From CAYLPJ01 sp964385465 (GTDB lineage Bacteria > Planctomycetota > Phycisphaerae > SM23-33), in contig CAYLPJ010000022.1 in NCBI GenBank assembly GCA_964385465.1, positions 20,293 through 84,292 of the forward strand: DNA of 64,000 nt, in the 5' to 3' direction. The translations under genes and the position numbers were made by a program. The notes under the pieces are model-generated. The model did no database searches and was not told the DNA's origin. It saw only the letters and a list, made by a program, of their open reading frames with translations. Positions 41,520 through 50,042 of this stretch are shown here, one piece after another (positions within the stretch are counted from its first letter, which is position 1; each line of letters begins with the position of its first letter).

Positions 41520-41898
41520 ATCCAAGCCTGCCGATACTGAGGACATGCTGGAGCGTTCTCCCATGGCAGTTTCCGATGTCGAATGCCTTCACTCCAAGGC
41601 ACGAAAGGGAACCGCGCACTGGCTGAATGAACTGAGAGGAAGGCTCCAGGGGACGGACGAGGTTCAGGTCTGCGAGGCGGCTCGCATGTTTGTCTACTAC
41701 GCCCGTCAGATGTGCCTGACCGCGTCGGTTCTGGCCCGTTGCTCCGGCGCCACCCATCCCGAGTGCTCCCAAGTCCTTCACGACGGCGAGAACGCACTCA
41801 ACCAGGCCGTCGACTTCGCACGGGATCCCGACCGCAAGGCCAGGATCGTCCAGAGGCTGAACATGCTTGGGGACCTGAAAGGGTTCCGTGTCCACTAG
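41488..41898 (+). CDS. Unrecognised soluble partner protein
   Basis: A GTG at 41488, eight bases after GGGAG, opens 136 codons ending at TAG 41896-41898. The N-terminal 30 residues are polar (ETAQVKPESKPADTED). The rest looks helical, with CEAARMFVYYARQMCLTASVLARC and NALNQAVDFARDPDRKARIVQRL. No family was recognised. A later ATG at 41545 is an alternative start that would abolish the overlap with the upstream membrane-protein gene. The overlap, shared composition and tandem order suggest the two proteins work together. Confidence 0.5.
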   Translation: MIPETAQVKPESKPADTEDMLERSPMAVSDVECLHSKARKGTAHWLNELRGRLQGTDEVQVCEAARMFVYYARQMCLTASVLARCSGATHPECSQVLHDGENALNQAVDFARDPDRKARIVQRLNMLGDLKGFRVH

Positions 41899-42240
41899 CT
41901 TTCGCCCCCGACCTTCCGCACGTACCCGGCAGACCCGGCGTTCTTGCCCGGTCGCCAGACTTGCAGCATGCCGACCGAGGAGTTGATCCGGGATGGGGAG
42001 CGCCAAGCCAGAGAGCCTGTACTGGGCATCTCGCCGCCGTGCTCTAAACACCCCGCCGACCGGCGCCCCGAACCCTACCGCCACTTCATCGAAGCCCAAC
42101 CGGCCCTGAAGACGCACGGCTACCCCACGGAATGACGGGGATTCTCTGCAACGCCATCGGCCATGCCGGGGCAGAACGATACCGGGTCCACGTTCGTCAT
42201 CGGGGCCTGTCGGTGCATCGCCGTCGGCGGCCGGCTGGAC
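41899..42240. other. Convergent intergenic region, only a doubtful short frame
   Basis: The region lies between the two-gene unit and the end of the GH99-like gene on the opposite strand. A 63-codon frame (41944-42135, containing MPTEELIRDGERQ and RPEPYRHFIEAQ) has protein-like wording and could be a relic of a longer gene, but it has no clear ribosome-binding site. No terminator hairpin with a T tract was seen. Confidence 0.35.
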
Positions 42241-44025
42241 TCACCGCAGTTGCCGCGCCAGGCGGTCGAAGACGTCGTAGGCCAGGCCTCGGGCGTGGGG
42301 GTTGCGGAGCAGGGCGAACCAGATGTAGACCACGCCCCCGCCGCCGGGACGTTTCCTCAGGGCCACGGCGTCGCCGAGGTCCCCCCCGGCGGCGTCGCGG
42401 AGGGTCAGCAGCGAAGTGTGCGAGGCGCCGTCGGGGGAGAAGAACGGCCGCCAGCGGACGTCGCCGCTCCGGGGGAAGGGGATCTCGTTCGGCAGGTGCG
42501 GCAGGCGGCGGTCGGGCTGGACAAAGCGCAGCTTCGCGTCGGCCGGCGGCTCGCGAAAGCCCATCCGCAGGGTCAGGCCGAAGTGGGCGCTGCGGTTGAC
42601 GGCCTGGCCGGCCTCGTCGCGGTAGAAGGGCCAGGGCGCCGCCGACGCGGCGACGAGCCAGCCGCCGGCGTCGACGTACCGCCGCAGCGCGGCATCGACG
42701 TCGCCGGGCTCGGCGACGGTGCGGCGGTAGCTCTCGTCACCGGCGCAGAGCAGCACGGGATACGCCGCGGGGGTCAGGCGCCCGGCGACGATCTCCCGCC
42801 AGGACAGCCCGACCACCTCCGCGCCGACCTCCGCCGCCAACCACCAGGGAACCATGGATTCAGGGCCCGGCAGGACCGCGATCCGCGTGCCCTCGAGCTT
42901 CCCGCGGAGCTTGGCGATCTCGGCGGCGGGGAGAGCCCCCGCCCTGCCGGACGGCCCGGCCGGCGGGTTGGGCGCGGCCTTGAAGCGGCGCACCCACTCG
43001 GCGGTGCGGCGCAGGTAGGCCTCGCCGTGCTCGACGGAGGGCTCGATCTCGCTGCCCTCGTGCCACTCGTTGAAGCTGGTGATCAGCACCCAGTCGGGAA
43101 CCACCTTGAGCACCTGCTCCCACTGGGCACGGTACATCCGCCCGCCGTGGCGTTCGACGACCCGACCGGGGCGGACCTCGGTGTCGTCGTAGCCGGGGAT
43201 GACCGTCAGCGTGGCGATCCGCCCCAGCCGCCGCGGGGCGGTCAGCCAATGGGGATACGTCGCCGCGGCCCAGGCGGCGGCCTCGGCGGGGCTCTTGCCG
43301 GCCAGGGCGGCGGCCGGGTTGTACGTGTGAACCCCGTCGAAGACGCACGCCGCGCCGTAGCTCATCCGGTCGGCGATCAGCGCCGGCGGCGGGTCGCAGC
43401 GTCGGGCGAGCCGCTTCGCCGCCTCCAGCCAGCCGGCCAGGCCGAGCTGGTTCATCGCCCGGACATACACGAACACGACCGGCCGACCCCCGGCGGCCAG
43501 GTGAGCCGGGTGCTTGCCGTACCTGCCCAGCAGCTTGGCGATGTCGTCGGCGGCGGCCCCGGGCGTGCCCGATCCGGGCACGCGTTCGTAGTAGACGCAG
43601 GCGTCGAGCTTGTGGCGGCGGCAGGCGTCGAGGATCGTCGGCATGGCCCCGTCGGCGTACTTGCCGTGCCCCCACCAACTGATGACGAACCCGTCGAGCC
43701 CGGCCTCGACGGCCCAGCGGCAGTGGCGGTCGATCACCTCGGGGTCGTGGGAATCGTAGGGGCCGATGGCGGGGTAGTTGGCGCTCTTGCCGACATCGTT
43801 GGCGTCGGCGTCGATCTCGCCCCAGTGGACCCTCTTGCCCGCCCCACCGGGCCCCGACGGGATGCCGTACCACGGGTAGTAGAAGGCCAGCACCTTCCGA
43901 GGCACGCCGCGGTAGTCCAGCTTGGCACGCTGGGTCAAGGCGGCGAAATCCACGGCCGTGTCCGCCCGGGCCGCGCCCGCGGCCGCGGCGACCACCACCG
44001 CAAGGAGCACCGTTCTGCGTCTCAC
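42241..44025 (-). CDS. Secreted GH99-like (endo-alpha-mannosidase-type) protein
   Basis: A 594-residue exported protein. The signal peptide (VRRRTVLLAVVVAAAAGAARA) starts at GTG 44025, preceded by a perfect AGGAGGT. The first 370 residues resemble the GH99/GH99-like fold: VLAFYYPWYG, VHWGEID, DGFVISWWGHGKY and ITSFNEWHEGSEIEPS. GH99 enzymes cleave internal alpha-mannosidic bonds; the closing motif with Glu residues suits that role. The C-terminal 200 residues (GTRIAVLPGPESMVPWW, GGWLVAASAAPWPFY) resemble a glutamine-amidotransferase-like beta/alpha domain, often attached to carbohydrate enzymes. It is divergent from the FAD oxidoreductase gene. Confidence 0.78.
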   Translation of the reverse strand: MRRRTVLLAVVVAAAAGAARADTAVDFAALTQRAKLDYRGVPRKVLAFYYPWYGIPSGPGGAGKRVHWGEIDADANDVGKSANYPAIGPYDSHDPEVIDRHCRWAVEAGLDGFVISWWGHGKYADGAMPTILDACRRHKLDACVYYERVPGSGTPGAAADDIAKLLGRYGKHPAHLAAGGRPVVFVYVRAMNQLGLAGWLEAAKRLARRCDPPPALIADRMSYGAACVFDGVHTYNPAAALAGKSPAEAAAWAAATYPHWLTAPRRLGRIATLTVIPGYDDTEVRPGRVVERHGGRMYRAQWEQVLKVVPDWVLITSFNEWHEGSEIEPSVEHGEAYLRRTAEWVRRFKAAPNPPAGPSGRAGALPAAEIAKLRGKLEGTRIAVLPGPESMVPWWLAAEVGAEVVGLSWREIVAGRLTPAAYPVLLCAGDESYRRTVAEPGDVDAALRRYVDAGGWLVAASAAPWPFYRDEAGQAVNRSAHFGLTLRMGFREPPADAKLRFVQPDRRLPHLPNEIPFPRSGDVRWRPFFSPDGASHTSLLTLRDAAGGDLGDAVALRKRPGGGGVVYIWFALLRNPHARGLAYDVFDRLARQLR

Positions 44026-44077
44026 TGCCCGACCTCCTGTCCGTCCCGCCCGGCTTGGGGTACCTTCCACGGCATCG

Positions 44078-44106
44078 CTTCTACCACGGGTCCGCCCGGG
44101 CCACAA
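44078..44106 (-). promoter_or_regulatory. Candidate promoter of the GH99-like gene
   Basis: On the minus strand TTGTGG (44106-44101), a 17-base spacer and TAGAAG (44083-44078) precede the GTG at 44025 with a leader of about 45 bases. It faces a similar plus-strand promoter for the FAD oxidoreductase. Confidence 0.35.
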
Positions 44107-44142
44107 GCCCGGCGGCCCCGCGGGGAGGCTGCGAAACGCGCC

Positions 44143-44170
44143 TTGTCCGCCGGGCCGGCGACGGTAGGAT
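44143..44170 (+). promoter_or_regulatory. Candidate promoter of the FAD oxidoreductase gene
   Basis: TTGTCC (44143-44148), a 16-base spacer and TAGGAT (44165-44170) lie about 70 bases upstream of the ATG at 44242. The -35 box matches the TTGTSN form seen before several other genes in this window. Confidence 0.35.
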
Positions 44171-44241
44171 GGACGGCGGCGCCGGCGGCGGGCCGTCGGC
44201 GCGACGGCCCGGCCGGCAAACAGCGCAAGAGAGAGGCATCC

Positions 44242-46149
44242 ATGGCAACGGCAGCAGACGGACCTTCCAGACGCGAGTTCCTCCAGGCGGGCCTGGCCGG
44301 GGTGGCGGCGGTCGGGCTCGGGCGATGGTTTCTCGGCGGGGAGGCGTCGGCCGCGGCGGCGCCCACGCCGGCGGTGCTGCTGGAGGCCGAGGCCTTCGCC
44401 GACCGCGGCGGCTGGCTGCTCGACCAGCAGAGCACCGACCAGATCGGCTCGCCGTACCTTCTCGCCCACGGTCTCGGCCGGCCTGTCGAGGACGCCGAGG
44501 CCAAGGCCGTCCTCCCCGCGGGCGGGCGGTACCGGGTGTGGGTCCGCACGCGGGACTGGACCGCGCCGTGGAAGACCGACGACGTGCCCGACTCCGTCCG
44601 CGCCGACGGCTCGCCGGGGCAATTCCGCGTCCGGGTCAACGGCCGCGACGTCGGCGATGTGCTGGGCGGCGAGGGGGCGGAGTGGCATTGGCAGGACGCC
44701 GGCGCGGTCGATCTGCCCGCCGGGCGGGCGACCGTCGCCCTGCACGACCTGGCGGGCTTCGACGGGCGGTGCGAGGCCGTGCTGCTGGCGGCGGACGCGG
44801 CCTGGCGGCCCCCGGAGGACGCCGAGAAGCTGGCCCGGCTGCGGCAGCGGCTCATTCGGCGCGAGGCCGCCGACGGCGGGAGCTTCGACTTCGTGGTCGT
44901 CGGCGGGGGCATCGCGGGGATGTGTGCGGCCGTGACGGCGGCGCGGCTGGGGCTGAAGGTCGCCCTCGTCCACGACCGCCCGGTGCTCGGCGGCAATTGC
45001 AGCTCGGAGATCCGCGTCGCGCCCAGCAGCGTGCGGAACGTCGCCCCGTACAAGCGGCTTGGGGACGTGATGGCGGAGGTGGACATGCCCGGGCACCCGC
45101 ACCCGCCGTCGGAAAACAAGTTCCTCGCCGCCGACCGCGACCGCCGGCGGCTGATCGAGGCCGAGAAGGACATCACGCTGCTGCTCAACCGCCGCGTGCA
45201 GTCGGTGGGCGTCGAGGACGGGCGGATCCGCTCGGCGGTGGCGATCGACATCACCGGCGGCGAGCCGGTGCGGCTGACGGCCCCGCTGTGGGCGGACTGC
45301 ACCGGCGACGCGAACCTCGGCGCCCTGGCCGGGGCCGAATGGCGCATGGGCCGCGAGAGCAAGGCGCAGACCCGCGAGCCGCGGGCGCCCGAGCAGGCGG
45401 ACAACCGCGTCTGCGGCTCGACGGTGCACTGGTACGCCCGCGGCGGCCCGGCCGAGGGCGGCTTCCCCGAGTGCCCCTGGGCCCTTCAGTTCGACCGCAA
45501 CAGTTGCCAGTGGGCAACGGCGAGCAAGTGGAACTGGGAGACGGGCTTCCGCCGCAACCAGGTCAGCGAGACCGAACTGCTCCGCGACCACATGCTGCGG
45601 GCGATCTTCGGCAACTGGGACTACCAGGTCCACCGCAGCAAGCGCAAGAGCGATTACGCCAAGCACCACCTGGCGTGGGTGGCGTACATCCTGGGCAAGC
45701 GGGAGTCGCGCCGGCTGATCGGCGATGTCGTGTACTCCCAGCTCGACCTGATCGACGGGACGGACTACCCCGACAACTGCATCGCCTGCGACTGGGGCAT
45801 CGACGTCCACGTCGCCCATCCCAGCAACGCCCGCCACTTCCCCGGCTGGGCGTTCCGCTCGGCCAGCCGACACGATGACCGAGGCAAGGCCCCGATGCGC
45901 TGGCTGCCCTACCGCTCGCTGTACTCGCGGAACATCCACAACCTCCTGATGGCCGGGCGCAACGCGAGCTGCACGCACCTGGCCTTCGCGTGGTTCCGCT
46001 GCCAGCGGACCACGGGCATGATGGGCGAGGCCGTCGGCATGGCCGCCGCCGTCGCCGCCGACCACGACACCTTACCCCGCGGCGTCTACGAGAAGCACCT
46101 GCCCGAGTTGAAGAAGCACTTTCAGACCGGCGCAGGCAAACGCACCTGA
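44242..46149 (+). CDS. TAT-exported FAD-dependent oxidoreductase
   Basis: A 635-residue protein. A twin-arginine signal, SRREFLQAGLAGVAAVG, is followed by a hydrophobic helix and an AEASAAAAP-like cleavage region. A beta-rich domain of about 170 residues comes next (GGRYRVWVRTRDW, GQFRVRVNGRDVG), probably carbohydrate-binding. The FAD domain then starts with VVVGGGIAGMCAAVTAARLG and continues with HDRPVLGGNCSSEIRV and ADCTGDANLGALAGAEWRMG. The last part, LLMAGRNASCTH, completes the FAD-binding pattern of the PF12831-type family, which is abundant in planctomycetes. TAT export of a folded FAD enzyme suits an envelope sugar oxidase or dehydrogenase; the substrate is unknown. Confidence 0.85.
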   Translation: MATAADGPSRREFLQAGLAGVAAVGLGRWFLGGEASAAAAPTPAVLLEAEAFADRGGWLLDQQSTDQIGSPYLLAHGLGRPVEDAEAKAVLPAGGRYRVWVRTRDWTAPWKTDDVPDSVRADGSPGQFRVRVNGRDVGDVLGGEGAEWHWQDAGAVDLPAGRATVALHDLAGFDGRCEAVLLAADAAWRPPEDAEKLARLRQRLIRREAADGGSFDFVVVGGGIAGMCAAVTAARLGLKVALVHDRPVLGGNCSSEIRVAPSSVRNVAPYKRLGDVMAEVDMPGHPHPPSENKFLAADRDRRRLIEAEKDITLLLNRRVQSVGVEDGRIRSAVAIDITGGEPVRLTAPLWADCTGDANLGALAGAEWRMGRESKAQTREPRAPEQADNRVCGSTVHWYARGGPAEGGFPECPWALQFDRNSCQWATASKWNWETGFRRNQVSETELLRDHMLRAIFGNWDYQVHRSKRKSDYAKHHLAWVAYILGKRESRRLIGDVVYSQLDLIDGTDYPDNCIACDWGIDVHVAHPSNARHFPGWAFRSASRHDDRGKAPMRWLPYRSLYSRNIHNLLMAGRNASCTHLAFAWFRCQRTTGMMGEAVGMAAAVAADHDTLPRGVYEKHLPELKKHFQTGAGKRT

Positions 46150-46362
46150 CCCGCGGCCGCCGGCTCCGGGCCGGGCCTGGATGCGATGAAACGATCACGG
46201 AGAAGGTGCCCGTGCGGGACGTCTCTCCGGTGAAGTCGGCGTGTGCCTCGCCGGCGGAGATGCGAAGGCTGCCCGACGACAGGGGGCGCTCGTGTCGGAT
46301 TTGGGGGAATTTTTTGGATTCTCGTAATAACACTAACGGTCCGACAGGCCGATAGCCGCCGT

Positions 46363-47586
46363 ATGGGCACGTTTGGGGACATACCGGGACAAGGGGCCGT
46401 GAACATGATAACGACGGCGAGGCAGTCCGAGAGCATCGGCGAAACAGACATCGCACGCAATCTGCTGGAGTTGGGGGCGACCCTCTACGAGTGCCGCGAC
46501 ATGAACTGGGCGCTCGAGGCTATCCTCCGCCAGGCGCGGGCCCTCGCTCGTGCCGAGGCCGGCAGCCTCTACCTCGCCCAGCGGGGCGAGCTGGAGTTCG
46601 TGGCCGTGCAGAACGACCGGCTGGGTTCCGAGGAGATCGCCGAGCACCTTCACGGCCGGCGGCTGCCGATCGACACGCACTCGCTGGCGGGGTTCGTGGC
46701 CAGCACGGGCGAGCACGTGAACGTTCCCGACAGCCGACGGCTTCCCCCGGGCGCCCCGTTCCGGGTGAACCGTGACATCGACCCGACGACGGGCTACGAG
46801 GTGCGGAGCATCCTGGCGATCCCGCTTCGCTGCCCGGACGGCGGGTGCATCGGCGTGATGGAGCTGTTCAACCGCCTCGGACCCGGCGGCGAGGTCGGGG
46901 CGTTTCCCGAGGACATCAGCGACGGGGAGATGCTCCTGGCCGGCCAGGCCGCCATGACGCTCCACAACCTGCTGCTCCAGGAGCAGTTGCGACAGGCGCA
47001 CCTTCACAGCATCCTGCGGCTGGCGGGAATCGCCGAGTACCGCGACGCCGACACCGGTGAGCACATCCAACGGGTCAGCCGCGTCTCGGAACTGCTGGCC
47101 GAGAAGATGAGCCTCCCCCCCGCCGAGGTGGAGCTGATCAAGTACGCCAGCCCCATGCACGACGTGGGCAAGGTCGCCATCCCCGACGCCATCCTCCTGA
47201 AGCCCGGGCACCTGACCGCTCACCAGCGGCAGGTCATGGAGAGGCACACCGTCCTGGGCGCCGAGATGCTCGGCGACGACGGCGACGACATCCTCGACGC
47301 CGCACGCCACGTCGCCCTCCGCCACCACGAGCGGTGGGACGGGCAGGGCTATCCCCACGGCAAGCGGGCCGACGCCATCCCCCTGGCCGGACGCATCGTG
47401 GGCCTCGCCGACGTCTTCGACGCCGTGGTCTCCAAGCGGTGCTACAAGGACGCCTGCTCGCTGGACGTCGCCCTGGACATCCTCGACAGGGACAGGGGCG
47501 CCCATTTCGACCCGGACCTCGTCGACCTGTTCCTCGACAACCTCGACGAGGTCCTCGAATCCTACCCCGCCCTCCAGGCCGCGTGA
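46363..47586 (+). CDS. GAF/HD-GYP-domain protein
   Basis: A 407-residue cytosolic signalling protein. A GAF domain covers about residues 45-200 (LARAEAGSLYLAQRG and LAIPLRCPDGGCIGVMELFN). An HD-GYP domain covers about 215-400, with GEHIQRVSRVS, the metal-binding MHDVGKVAIPD (H266, D267), RHHERWDGQGYP (GYP at about 329-331) and LADVFDAVVSKRCYK. HD-GYP enzymes hydrolyse cyclic di-GMP. GAF could sense a small ligand. The start is uncertain: ATG 46363 gives the full length, while ATG 46405 follows AAGGGG and is also good. A TTGGGG-N18-TAATAA patch at 46301-46330 may be its promoter. Confidence 0.88.
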   Translation: MGTFGDIPGQGAVNMITTARQSESIGETDIARNLLELGATLYECRDMNWALEAILRQARALARAEAGSLYLAQRGELEFVAVQNDRLGSEEIAEHLHGRRLPIDTHSLAGFVASTGEHVNVPDSRRLPPGAPFRVNRDIDPTTGYEVRSILAIPLRCPDGGCIGVMELFNRLGPGGEVGAFPEDISDGEMLLAGQAAMTLHNLLLQEQLRQAHLHSILRLAGIAEYRDADTGEHIQRVSRVSELLAEKMSLPPAEVELIKYASPMHDVGKVAIPDAILLKPGHLTAHQRQVMERHTVLGAEMLGDDGDDILDAARHVALRHHERWDGQGYPHGKRADAIPLAGRIVGLADVFDAVVSKRCYKDACSLDVALDILDRDRGAHFDPDLVDLFLDNLDEVLESYPALQAA

Positions 47587-47675
47587 GGCCGCCTCACCGG
47601 CGGCGGCGAGGGGGGCCGGTGCCGCCGGGGGGCCGGGCTTCGCGGGGTTTCTCGCCCATTCCGCCGTCGGCCGAC

Positions 47676-47705
47676 TTGGCGCGGCCCCGCCGGCGGCGGT
47701 AGAGT
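47676..47705 (+). promoter_or_regulatory. Candidate promoter of the Gfo/Idh/MocA gene
   Basis: TTGGCG (47676-47681), an 18-base spacer and TAGAGT (47700-47705) lie about 45 bases before the ATG at 47750. GGAG at 47740-47743 is the ribosome-binding site. Confidence 0.3.
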
Positions 47706-47749
47706 GCCCGCTTCGAGAGCGACGACCACCCGAGAGCATGGAGAACGTC

Positions 47750-48829
47750 ATGGCACCTCTTCGCGTCGGATTCATCGGAACGGGCCTCAAGCCCGAGCGC
47801 TGCGGCCCCATGGGCTACGGCATGGCCAACCAGCACGCCATCGCCTACCTCGACCTGCCGGACGGGGAGGTCGAGCTGGTCGCCTGCTGCGACCTGTACC
47901 GGAACCGCGCGGAGGTCTTCGCCGAGAACTACGGCATCCCCGCCGAGGGCGTGTACGTCGACTACCACGACATGCTCGCCAACGAGAAGCTCGACATCGT
48001 CAGCGTCGCCACCTGGCCGGACGTCCACGCGCAGATCGTCATGGACACCGCGAGGTACAAGCCGATGGGCATCTACTGCGAGAAGCCCATGGCCGAGACG
48101 TGGCGGGAGTGCAAACGGATGGTCGAGGCCTGCCGCCAGAGCGACGTGAAGCTCGGGTTCAATCACCAGCGGCGGTACGGGCACCCGTTCCGCAAGGCCA
48201 GGAAGCTTATCGAGGACGGCGCGATCGGCGAGCTGAAGCGCGTGGAATTCGCCGGCGGGAACCTCTACGAGTACGGCAGCCACAACTTCGACCTGTGCGG
48301 CTACCTCGCCGGCTGCACCAAGGCCAGGTGGGCCATGGGGCAGATCGACTACGCCAAGTGGGCGATCGTCTTCGACACCCACAACGAGAACACCGCCCTG
48401 GCGTACTGGGAGTACGAAAACGGCGTCCAGGGCTTCGCCGCCACCGGGCGCTGCCGCGAGTTCATCGGCGCCCACCACCGCGTGATCGGCGCCGACGGCG
48501 TGATCGACCTGGGTCCCAACGACCCCGCCGCCGAGGGCCGGGCGCTGCGCTACCGCCAGTACGGCAAGGCGGAGTGGCAGTACGTGGACACCGAGGGCGA
48601 GGGCATGCACGCCGACACGTATATCCCGCGTGCGATCGCGGATTTCGTCCGCAGCACCAAGGCCGGCGAGCTCAGCGAGGTCGATGCCTCGATCGCGCTG
48701 GACGGCACGGAGATCATCTTCGCGATCTGGCAGTCCTCGCGGATCCACGGCATCGTCGAGCTGCCCCTGCACATCGACGACAACCCCCTCCGCAGCATGG
48801 TGGACAACGGCACGGTCCGGCCGAGGTAG
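47750..48829 (+). CDS. Gfo/Idh/MocA-family oxidoreductase
   Basis: A 359-residue NAD(P)-dependent oxidoreductase. The Rossmann start VGFIGTG is followed by VACCDLYRNRAEVFAE and by the CEKPMAETW motif with the catalytic Lys. GFNHQRRYGHPFRKA and a C-terminal beta-sheet domain complete the pattern. The ATG at 47750 was preferred over 47738 because GGAG is seven bases upstream of it. Family members act on sugars and inositols, or are involved in sugar-nucleotide metabolism. Planctomycetes carry many paralogues, so a substrate cannot be named. It stands as a single gene. Confidence 0.9.
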   Translation: MAPLRVGFIGTGLKPERCGPMGYGMANQHAIAYLDLPDGEVELVACCDLYRNRAEVFAENYGIPAEGVYVDYHDMLANEKLDIVSVATWPDVHAQIVMDTARYKPMGIYCEKPMAETWRECKRMVEACRQSDVKLGFNHQRRYGHPFRKARKLIEDGAIGELKRVEFAGGNLYEYGSHNFDLCGYLAGCTKARWAMGQIDYAKWAIVFDTHNENTALAYWEYENGVQGFAATGRCREFIGAHHRVIGADGVIDLGPNDPAAEGRALRYRQYGKAEWQYVDTEGEGMHADTYIPRAIADFVRSTKAGELSEVDASIALDGTEIIFAIWQSSRIHGIVELPLHIDDNPLRSMVDNGTVRPR

Positions 48830-48956
48830 GGCGCCGCCGCAGGCGAAACGCCGCCGGCGCCCGCAACGACGATGATCGAGACCCGGGCACGCCTTTCTGC
48901 GCCGGTACGGTACGGAGCGGGAACAAATGCAGCTTTCCTCGTGCCTTTGTGCCGAC

Positions 48957-48982
48957 TATAATAGACTAGTTAGATAGACTAG
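48957..48982 (+). promoter_or_regulatory. Promoter and operator repeats of the toxin-antitoxin pair
   Basis: A perfect TATAAT at 48957-48962 runs straight into two copies of ATAGACTAG (48961-48969 and 48974-48982) spaced by 13 bases. ACTAGT between them is itself palindromic. Such repeats over the transcription start are expected for autoregulation by a Phd-type antitoxin. The -35 box (TTTCCT, 48934-48939) is weak. Confidence 0.55.
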
Positions 48983-49002
48983 CTATTCTCGGGAGCACGG
49001 AG

Positions 49003-49248
49003 ATGGATACCATCGGTACATTCGAGGCCAAGACGCATTTCTCGAGCCTGTTGGACCGTGTTGCTCGCGGCGAGACACTGACGATCACGCGGCGGGGTAT
49101 ACCTGTCGCCCGGTTGACACCCGTGGAGGATACGACGCGCGAGCGCGCCCGGCGAGCGGCCGAGCGAATCCGCGAACAGCGGCGTCGCCTTGGCAGCGCC
49201 ACCGTCGAAGAACTGATCGAGACCATCCACGAAGGGCACCGATATTGA
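49003..49248 (+). CDS. Phd/YefM-family antitoxin
   Basis: An 81-residue DNA-binding antitoxin. GTFEAKTHFSSLLDRVARGE, TLTITRRGIPVARLTP and the Arg-rich helix ERARRAAERIREQRRRLG match the Phd/YefM pattern, where the N-domain binds operator DNA and the flexible C-terminus (VEELIETIHEGHRY) wraps the toxin. A GGGAGCACGGAG tract precedes the ATG at 49003. Its stop overlaps the toxin start by four bases. Confidence 0.9.
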   Translation: MDTIGTFEAKTHFSSLLDRVARGETLTITRRGIPVARLTPVEDTTRERARRAAERIREQRRRLGSATVEELIETIHEGHRY

Positions 49249-49646
49249 GCGCCCTCGTGCTGGACACTTCCGTCGTTCTGGCTTGGTGCCTGGCCGATGA
49301 GAACGTGCGCGTGGCGGACCGGGCGCTGGAGGCCGTAATCGAGGATGGCGCAGTCCTGCCGGGAATCTGGTGGTACGAGATTCGCAACGCCTTCGTGATG
49401 AACGAACGGCGAGGGCGACTGACCCCGGCGGATACCGAAGCGGCTCTGGCAAACCTCCGGGACATGCCCATCCTGGTCGACCGAGATCACGACGAGGGCG
49501 CGGTCCTCGAACTCGCTCGAACCCACGATCTGTCCGTATACGATGCCGCCTACCTCGAGGTCGCCCAGCGTCGCGAGTTGCCGCTGGCGACTCTTGACCG
49601 CCGTTTGGGCGATGCCGCCGAGAACGCCGGCGTGATGATCATCTGA
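49245..49646 (+). CDS. vapC: PIN-domain VapC-type toxin
   Basis: A 133-residue PIN-domain RNase. The four acidic active-site residues are readable: D7 in VLDTSVVLAW, E45 in WYEIRNAF, D100 in YDAAYLEVA and D118 in TLDRRL. VapC toxins cleave tRNA or rRNA and arrest growth when freed from the antitoxin. The TTG start overlaps the antitoxin TGA as TTGA, so expression is coupled. The partner is of the Phd type rather than the classical VapB type, which is common. Confidence 0.92.
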   Translation: MSALVLDTSVVLAWCLADENVRVADRALEAVIEDGAVLPGIWWYEIRNAFVMNERRGRLTPADTEAALANLRDMPILVDRDHDEGAVLELARTHDLSVYDAAYLEVAQRRELPLATLDRRLGDAAENAGVMII

Positions 49647-50042
49647 CTCGATCCTGCCTGGAGAGGTCGAGCTTGGCCAGATGCGCCGCGAAGGGCAGTC
49701 CCCAGCGTCAGCCGCGCCACGCGGAGTGGACCTTCCTCGCTGTCCCCGAGCCAGTCCCCGACGGCGAGACGGGCCGCTGCGACGGTCCGACGCAACATCT
49801 CGCGCCCGGTCCCGGCCGCGGCGTGCCCCCATCGGGCAGTTCCGCCCTTGCACGCCGACGACGCACAACGAGGCCCGGGCCCGCCGCCGACGATGCCCGG
49901 TCACCTCACGCACCACTGCACGGCGCCGTGGCGGCATTCCCGGGGCGGGCGGCCCGGGCAGGGGCGCAGCAAGCGGGCCCGCCGGTCGCGGGGGCGACGG
50001 GCGGGCCCGATGGTTTCGTGCGGGGGTGAGCCGACGCGGCGG
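49647..50042. other. Intergenic region of about 400 bases with no recognised gene
   Basis: It lies between the vapC stop and the end of the FHA gene on the minus strand. All frames give Arg/Pro/Gly-rich translations; one minus-strand frame (TLGTALRGASGQARPLQ near 49710) looks slightly more protein-like but matches nothing. No RNA gene, repeat or promoter was recognised. Confidence 0.35.

Noticed and set aside
42163..46149. A 1328-codon plus-strand frame and a 1274-codon minus-strand frame facing each other
   Set aside because: Each is a real gene (44242-46149 plus, 42241-44025 minus) extended by antisense shadow of the other. GC-rich third codon positions keep the opposite strand open.
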